Shown in pieces: positions 48,425 through 64,000 of a DNA stretch of 64,000 bases. The DNA comes from Argentina anserina (Eukaryota; Streptophyta; Magnoliopsida; Rosales; Rosaceae): the NCBI RefSeq assembly GCF_933775445.1, contig NC_065875.1, forward strand, positions 1,426,001 through 1,490,000. Direction: 5' to 3'. Below the pieces are notes generated by a model that saw nothing but the letters and a program-made list of their open reading frames with translations, had not been told where the DNA came from and did not search any database. The stretch's first letter is position 1; each line of letters opens with the position of its first letter. Both the position numbers and the translations under genes were made by a program.

Positions 48425-50028
48425 TGATGCAAAACTGCACCAATATAATGGGAATCTCTACCATCTTGGGCATAAAAGGTATAGCTATATTTTAGGCCTC
48501 TTTTCGAATGGGCGAAATTATCTTTGCTTTCTGCATTGTCTATTTGTCTTATGTTTTGTTTATATATCAGGTTTAGCAATTGTAATTTGTAAATCTCCAA
48601 CCAAGAAAGTATATAATTGAAAATCATACATGCCGCATGTATATGTTAGTTTTATTCCCAAAACAACCAATCTGTTAGTTGAGATTAGGAATATTCAAGT
48701 TCCTTGACCAAAAATTGGAAAAAGAAAAAAGAATGTTTGAGTTCTGCTGATTAACTAGGAGATATTCAGGTGTACACCATGCTGCAATCTAACTTGATTC
48801 CCTTGTAATTGGAACTATGTTGAAGACTAGATATATTTAGGGAGATGTCTGTTTAGTATTTTGCAACATATGACCTCAAAATTATAGTCTCAGTCTGTCT
48901 TTTCCTTCCTTACATTTTGATCATTTGGAATCTGAATGTCCAATCTAATGTCTTGATGATTGTTAGTCCAATATTGATTCTGTGAAAACGCCCAGAAAGT
49001 CTACAATCCATGTCGCTTTATTACTTTTTTATGTTATCATAGGCTAGATCACAGATTTGTAGCACTTAAGCTTTAGAAGTTTAGAGCTATTCTAGATTAT
49101 GGACCGTATGCTTTATGTCTGGTTTTATCTCTCCCAAGACTTTTTGTCCCATGAAAATCTTCTTCCTTTTTTTTGGGATACCATGCATATTATCCGGAAT
49201 CAAGCATAGGCAATCCCTGCGTAACAATGTGAATATATCATTTGAATCTGGTGTCCAGTTCCCTTTATGAAAAAGACTTGTGTTGGCAACCTCTTCCATA
49301 CGATAAGGCAATCTGGAATTTTAGTGTCAGTATTAATAGTTTAATACCAATGAAGTCGAGATCAGATGAAATGTATGAGCTCTCATAGGTGCGCCAACTT
49401 TTCCTAGCTAGGTTTAGCTACAAGCCTACAAAGTCGCATTACAATGCAGACATTTCGTCCTTTATGATACTCAATCTGTTCACAATTGTTGTCTCTATGT
49501 CATGTAAGCCTGCCGAGTCCATTGCGTGCTTGAAAATATGGCCAACAGTATTCTCCTTTGCTCATATTAGACTACCATTGTCTTTCCAACCCATTTTTTA
49601 GTCCTAAATTGATACCACAGCGCCATCAATTTAGAAGTACTCTTTTACTTTTGCTTAAAACAGTTTGAAAACTGATTTTGACTAGCCCATTTGCGCTCAA
49701 TTTCTCGTTCTGATCAAATGATCCAAGCTTATTATATCTCTTGGATGTGATTATGTGAAGAAACAAAGCCTGAATATGAAATGAGTGCAAGAGGCTATTG
49801 GAGTGGCGTCTAAACTGGTCATTGAAGCTTGACCAGAACATTGTTAAAGTTTGAAAATTTATGATATAGGAAAACAAGTGGATTGATGATGATGGAGTAG
49901 AATTATAAATAAGAAAGCATCTTTGACACCAATATTGATAAAACAGAGCTTCAAATTATTACATTTGAGCCATATATACATCAAGATATGCGCAGGTAAA
50001 TCTGTCACAACCACAAGGCATTAGAAAA
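48425..50028. other. intergenic between PNSB5 and the LysM kinase
   Basis: Contains the PNSB5 3' UTR (to about 48620, with AATTGAAAATC-type AT-rich DNA) and the LysM kinase promoter. Between them, 49080-49600 is a little richer in GC and open in short frames (for example on the minus strand near 49311-49087), but no family is recognisable. I cannot support a gene there. Confidence 0.4.
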
Positions 50029-53000
50029 ATGAGAAGCTTCAGCCCCGAGTGTGTCCCTTCTCTCTTCGTATTCTTCCTATGCTTCCATCTTCTTCATCTC
50101 TCAGAAGCTCAAGGTCCAACGACTGAAGGCTACACTTGCTCAGCCAATGACACCACCACCACCAATCCATGCCAAGCTTATGTCTACTACAGAGCAATGG
50201 CTCCTGACTTTCTTGACCTGGCCTCCATAGCTGACCTCTTTTTAGTGAGCCGCCCCATGATCTCCAAACCCAGCAACATCTCTTCCCCATCTTCACCTCT
50301 GGTCCAAGATCAAGCTCTGTTTGTTCCAATATCTTGTTCATGCAAATCAGTCAACTCAAGCATGGCCATTTCCTTTGCCAATCTCTCATACACAATCAAT
50401 AAAGGTGACACTTTTTACCAAGTCTCCTCCCATAGTTACCAAAACCTCACAACCTACCAATCTGTGGAGCTTGCCAACCCTACTCTTGTTGCTACCAACC
50501 TTACAATTGGGGTAACTGCATATTTCCCAATCTTCTGCAAGTGTCCCAACAAAACCCAGTTGCAAAACAAAGTCAACTATCTAGTCTCTTATGTTTTCCA
50601 ACCTTCTGATAACTTGTCCGAAGTTGCTTCAAGGTTTGGGGTCCAAGCAAAGTCCATAGTTGAAGTTAATGGCAATATCACACAGCCTTTTGATACCATT
50701 TTCATTCCTGTAACTCAGCTTCCTGTGCTGTCACAACCTATTGTCTCTCCTTCACCTCCTGGGACTAAGAATGAGAGGAAAGGAGTGATCACAGGGTTGG
50801 CAGTTGGGTTGGGGATTACTGGTTTTTTGCTGATTTTGGTTGTGGGGGTTGTTATTTTTGGAGGTGGGTTGAAGAGGAGGAGGGGTACAGATGAAGAGAA
50901 GAATCTGAATGTATATAAGAGTGGGACGATAGATAAGATGGCAAAGGAAATGGAAGTGAGTTTGATGGCTGATGTTTCAGACTGCTTGGATAAGTACAGG
51001 GTGTTTGGTATTGAAGAACTCAGAGAAGCTACTAATGGGTTTGGAAATAATTGCTTAATTGAAGGGTCTGTCTACAAAGGAAATATTAATGGGGTGGTCT
51101 ACGCCATCAAGAAGATGAAGTGGAACGCCTGTGAGGAGCTCAAGATCTTACAGAAGGTACTCCCTCGTTTCCACTTTGCTTCTTTAACTTCTGGATATAT
51201 GGTAAAGTTTTGCTTTTGGCCTGTATAACCCTTCATCATCTGTTTAGCTTCACACGTTCACATTGATATACTTGTCATTAATTTCTGTTGCATGATGTGT
51301 TTTTTATGCTGATATTGTGCTTTATAATCAAAACAACAGTGTTTCAGGATTAAGAATTTAAGTATGGTATGTATTAGGAATTTGATTACATGAAAGCCTT
51401 GAGCAGTATAGCTTTGGATATAAACTTAGTAAAAGCAATGGCTTTGAACTTGTACAAGGTAATACAGGTGAACAATTTTTTCAAGAAACTAGCTCACTGG
51501 GAATTTTGATTTTCATTTGGCATAAAAAGCTAGAAAGCATTCCAAAATAGAAAGCAGATATCATATGCACAGATGAAACTATTAATGATGTCAGATTATT
51601 TGAATGATTCTTCTGCTTGGATATAACAAAAAAATAATAATGTTGTGTGGAGGCTCTTTTTTTATTGTTCAATGCATTTCATGTTCGTAATCATGTTTTC
51701 TATCGCGATCTAGGAGCATAGTAACTAATAGTGAAGGAAACATTAGAATTTCAAAAGACATGGGGATCCTGATAAGAAACCTCATTATTAAATTGCTTTG
51801 TTTGCAAGTATTCAACTCTTTCTTGATCATACAAAATGTTTGGTGACCTGTCTGTTCATTACCTTTTTGAAGTTTTAAATTGCATCTTGTTTCGTTGGGA
51901 GGTTGTCTAGTGAAGATAAAACAATTTTGAAATTGTTTGCCGTCAGTGGTGTCACAATTTGGGACGATTCCATTGAATATGCTCAAACAAATAGATGTAT
52001 CCAGCTATCTAATTTTCAATATGTATAACTCACTTATGCCTTGATAGGTTGGCTTGGCATAAATCCTCCATGAATGACACACTTATAATATTCTGAGAAG
52101 AGTTTGACATATGCAATGAGTTTAAAAACTGAGCTAGAAATTCTGTTAATTGAACATAAAGACTTCAAATTTTTGGTAGAAAAACAAACTGAATCATGCA
52201 TGAGCATCAACTCCAAGTGTGACCTTAGGATTTGTTTCGTATGTGAATTCGTTTGGAGTATTTTTCATGTTTCATGTTTTATTAGTGGTTAAATTTTTAT
52301 AGTTTGGTAGTCAGGGATTTTGATTGATTTTTATATGATAAGTCAAACTGTTTGGTTGTTAGATAGAAGTTTCTATATTCAGAATGTCAGTGTCCTTGAA
52401 ATATCAATCTAAGAACGTACTTTGAAATATATTATAAATCAAAAGATTGACTTTCAAATTGTGAAGGTAAACCATGGCAATTTGGTGAAGCTAGAAGGCT
52501 TCTGCATAGACCCGGAGGATGTGAATTGCTATCTAGTTTACGAGTATGTAGAAAATGGCTCTCTCAATTCATGGCTGCATGAAAACCAGCATGAAAAGTT
52601 AAGTTGGAAGACAAGGCTGCATATTGCTGCTGATGTTGCAAATGGTCTGCAATACATCCATGAGCATGCTAGGCCACAGGTGGTGCACAAAGACATAAAG
52701 AGCGGCAATATTCTCTTGGACTCCAACATGAGAGCCAAAATAGCCAATTTTGGGCTGGCAAAGTCTGGTTGCAATGCCATAACAATGCATATTGTCGGAA
52801 CTCAAGGTTATATTGCACCCGAGTATCTAACTGATGGGATGGTGTCAACAAAAATGGATGTGTTCTCTTTTGGGGTAGTTTTGCTTGAGCTTCTTACAGG
52901 GAAGGAGGCCATTGATGAGGCGGGAAATGTTCTATGGGCTAGTGCGGGTACAATATTGGAGGGAAGTGAGGAAGAGAAGTCGAGGAAACTAAAGCAATGG

Positions 53001-53201
53001 ATGGACAAAGAGCCATTCCTGGAGTCTTGCTCAATGGAGAGCGTAGTGAATGTAGCCACCGTTGCCATCGCTTGCTTGCATAAAGATCCTTCTAAGAGGC
53101 CAAGTATGGTGGACATTGTTTATGCCTTTTGTAAGAGCGATGCTTTGTTTTTCGATATATCATATGATGGATCATCAGCTTCCCCAGTAAGAGCAAGGTA
53201 A
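50029..53201 (+). CDS. LYK4: LYK4-like LysM receptor-like (pseudo)kinase
   Basis: Plasma-membrane LysM protein of the LYK4/LYK5 type, co-receptors for chitin oligomers that signal through a partner kinase (CERK1 in Arabidopsis). Two exons, 50029-51156 and 52467-53201, total 1863 bp (620 aa). Signal peptide about 1-27. The ectodomain has three LysM-like segments separated by CxC pairs (103-105 and 170-172). Membrane helix about 253-279. Kinase-like domain from about 326. The invariant Lys is present (YAIKKM, Lys361), but the glycine loop is degenerate (IEGSVYKG), HRD is HKD (450-452) and DFG is NFG (470-472). Loss of the metal-binding Asp predicts little or no catalysis, as known for LYK4/LYK5. 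The 1.3-kb intron is unusual: its acceptor (AATTGTGAAG) lacks a good pyrimidine tract. LYK5 is the alternative name. Confidence 0.87.
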
Positions 53202-54105
53202 ATTCAGGTTTTCATTTTCTCCTTGATTTAGATGAGAAGGCAAAAAGTCAAATTCTTGTACATGAAGCCAAGGGATCACTACTTGATTTAGTTGTTGAGG
53301 GGATGTACGAGGTATATTATATGTATAGTTACTGGTATATAAGATTAAGATGAGTCCGATTAAATGTCAATATGAAAAGTGGTAGAAGAAAAGATTTATA
53401 TTTTTCTAAACAAGCACAAAGCACACCCAAGTTTCAACGCCAAGGAATCACAGCTCTCCCAAACTGTGTCTTGGTGTGTTGGTTGGTGAGATGCACTGTG
53501 AAGTGTAGAAACAGTAATATATGGGTGTTTAGTTTACCATCTATCATAGTAACCATGCTGCTGTTAAGAAGATTACAACTTTCACAAAGTTTTCATCTTT
53601 TTAACAACATACTACTACATACTCCTAAACCGCAAAAAGAAAAGAAGGAAAAAAAAATCCTGATCCAATTTCCATTTGGGGAAGAACAAGAAAAATCTAT
53701 CCCGAAATCTTCAAATATCATCACCATGAATGATCATGGGACCGCATTGATCAGTACACAAGGTCTTTTTCTGTGATGTGAATAAAATGATCAGCACACA
53801 AGGTTGAAACTTGAAAGTTGAAACTGACACTGCACTACTACACTGTAGTATCTAATGGTCCTGGTGGTCCAAGGTTGCAGATAACAAACGCCTCCCAATA
53901 AAAAATGGACATCTAAGAGACTAAGACTTGAGATCACATTTCTAGTTCTAACGAACAGAAGCCTTTTGTTTAAGATCCTCGTGTTGGTTGCCCCCCACAT
54001 TTTAAATGTTGCCTTATTTATTGACCTCATCAGGGTCCAATCTTTCAGCTCAGAACTAAAACTGCTTCTTCTCTCTCTGACAGAGATAGACCCAGAAACA
54101 TAAAG
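53202..54105. other. intergenic between the LysM kinase and PEC2
   Basis: The LysM kinase 3' flank leads into the PEC2 promoter. An open frame at 53372-53776 is Lys/Gln-rich without a domain and overlaps A-rich DNA; I do not believe it is coding. A CT-rich stretch (CTTCTTCTCTCTCTGAC, 54065-54080) just before the PEC2 start is likely 5' UTR. Confidence 0.4.
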
Positions 54106-62242
<8,137 letters not shown>

Positions 62243-62790
62243 GATGGCCGTCTTGGTCCTCGTACTAGATGGTTTCAAGCCGAATGTATCACAAAATTTT
62301 GCGCTCAAATCTAACTTGCTTGATAAATATAGAAGCAAACATAATTTGACAGTGAGCTTGTTCTTTGAGCTTGAACAAATTCTACCATCAGTCAATACAG
62401 TAGTGAAACTGCGAGTTAATGAGTACATTATTTAGATTCATTGTTGTAAGATTGTAACACTGGTGTGATCGAAATGACTCATACACTAGTGTTTAGCGCT
62501 TTCAAATTATTCACCGGCTAGCAGTGTTCATTAGCAAATACATCATAGTACAGATATGATGCTTGGGAAGAAAAGCTTTTATGTTCAAAGTTCCGTAAGT
62601 ATGAAAAATATAGGGGGACAGTGGATCCCTTGCCCTTTGGGGTTGAAAAGACATTGTAGCTGTTGGTTAATGGTAAACTGAGAAAGTGGCAAAACGGTAG
62701 TACTTCATTATCCGATCAATCTAGTCAATCTATTGTTGATGGAATCCAAATTTAGAACGGGCGAGTTTTAGAAATACTCTTGAGATCTTA
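62243..62790. other. PEC2 3' flank
   Basis: AT-rich DNA after the PEC2 stop with several poly(A)-signal-like stretches. Short frames on both strands near 62200-62430 overlap the last exon and 3' UTR and have no domain. Confidence 0.4.
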
Positions 62791-63307
62791 GGCCATCTCC
62801 AACTGTGAGGGGCTAAAATAACATCTGAGCTAAATTTTAACTCCTGAAATATTGTCATCTCCAACTCTTAGGGTTATTTGTCTAAATTATGTTATATTAT
62901 TATTTTCATTATGTTGTTCAAATATATAGCATTATGTGATTATACTAGTATTTATCTTGATTAATAATTAATATATTCTGATTAAATATTTAAAAAAAAT
63001 TAGATTTTCAAAAGAAGTGTTTTTTATGCAAGTATTTGGATTTTTTTTACTAGTAATTTTTCAATTTTTCACTAAAAATACAGCGATGAGGAAAAAAAAC
63101 ATCTTGAACACCTAATTGATATTAGTAAAAAAGTCAAAAGTCATAACTTTCAATGTCAACCATTGAGTGTAGCTTAGAAAATTTTGGGTCACTAATGTGG
63201 TCCCACGAGCTTTGGATTAGAATGATATGGCTTATAGTCTAACTCTTGCCCTATTACCCCCTCAAATAGATGTTTTGGTATAGCGTAGCCTTCTATTGGA
63301 GATGGAT
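62791..63307. repeat. MITE with GGCCATCTCCAA termini
   Basis: It begins GGCCATCTCCAACTGTGAGG and ends with CTATTGGAGATGG, the inverse of the start. The interior is AT-rich and non-coding and repeats the motif CATCTCCAACTCTTAGGG near 62865. A related sequence lies near 23900. I could not settle the target duplication, so PIF/Harbinger or hAT are both possible. Confidence 0.55.
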
Positions 63308-64000
63308 GATGGGATATACTTACATTTTATACATATTAAAAAAGTAACAGAAGTAGAGTTAATTTGAACATTAATTTAGATCAAGCAAATCATCTTTCTT
63401 GAATCTTCTTATCTTCATGACTGACCATGACCATTGCACATGAGAAATGGAAAAAATAAATTAAATCAAAATGGGACACAAGCCAATAAAGTAAATTGCT
63501 AGTTTAAACAAATTGAACATATCCATGTAGGGGTCTTCCTGATGTAATTAGGGGGTGTAGAATCAATCAAACCATCATTCTTCTAGGGCAAAAAATTGAA
63601 TTTGCTTGAAAACTGATCCGCTTCATCCAGATTTTCTTAATCAGATAATCAATTCAAAATATTTGGGTTGAAAAAAGAAGAAAATTGATCTAATCTGGTT
63701 AAAATCATATTAGATAGGATACACCTTTTAAACCATCAAAAAAAACTGATCCGACCTGAATAATTTAACTTGATTACAATTTTTTTGTAATATACATGAC
63801 ACGTACTCTATTATTAACAAATGAAAGTTTGAACTTATGGTTATGATAATGGATTTCATAATATGGTGACAAACTTCTTTTTTAGATTTATGTTTGAAAT
63901 TTGTATGCTTAGAGTGTTAAGATAATTGAATTGCTTGATATATTTTTAAATTTGAGTTTATAGACTGAATACTTTTTAATATTTGAGTTTTAACATAAAC
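63308..64000. other. intergenic, no gene recognised
   Basis: Strongly AT-rich with A- and T-runs. No open frame, splice-supported exon, RNA gene or repeat border is visible. Confidence 0.45.

Noticed and set aside
49087..49601. Possible small gene between PNSB5 and the LysM kinase
   Set aside because: Short frames on both strands with no domain, no consistent frame and no intron signals.
53372..53776. 134-codon plus-strand open frame between the LysM kinase and PEC2
   Set aside because: Low-complexity Lys/Gln-rich product with no domain and no splice support; likely 3' flanking DNA.

Overview
This is a plant nuclear window. Genes carry many GT-AG introns, intergenic DNA is AT-rich, and Ty3/Gypsy, LINE, CACTA, Mutator-like and MITE elements are nested in one another. 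The protein set (G-type lectin receptor kinase, LysM receptor kinase, chloroplast NDH subunit, plastid envelope channel) points to a eudicot. The style of gene and transposon suggests a rosid such as Rosaceae, but that is inference. I see no CRISPR array, operon or tRNA/rRNA gene.

Layout. 1-4.4 kb is intergenic DNA with LTR-retrotransposon-like remnants. 4.4-6.9 kb is a non-autonomous CACTA element with a 3-bp target duplication, next to or inside a decayed DUF295 (KIB-type) gene. 7.1-18.9 kb is an acylamino-acid-releasing enzyme (AARE) locus: one intact 17-exon gene on the plus strand, a stray exon before it, and a promoter fragment and a deleted minus-strand pseudogene after it. 20.0-23.3 kb is an intact seven-exon G-type lectin S-receptor-like kinase on the minus strand. 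25.0-37.6 kb is a second minus-strand AARE pseudogene, split by a 7.2-kb Gypsy element at one end and by a 1.2-kb long-TIR (Mutator-like) element in its 5' UTR intron. 37.8-44.5 kb is a 5'-truncated LINE on the minus strand, split by a 2.9-kb solo LTR. 45.3-46.5 kb holds two inverted-repeat miniature elements.

The last third (46.6-62.3 kb) is gene-dense and all on the plus strand: PNSB5/NDH18 (chloroplast NDH subunit), a LYK4-like LysM receptor pseudokinase, and a 24-exon POLLUX-like plastid envelope channel (PEC2 type). From memory, the PNSB5 and PEC2 orthologues are neighbours in Arabidopsis (At5g43750/At5g43745), so the LysM kinase would lie inside a conserved chloroplast-protein gene pair.

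All five protein-coding gene models were built by hand from splice sites. In each, the exon lengths sum to a multiple of three with phase-compatible junctions, which is the main evidence that they are intact. The most interesting part is the AARE cluster: one working gene and at least four partial relatives, mostly inverted to it. The intact copy also serves as an empty-site control that dates and delimits the insertions in the broken copies.
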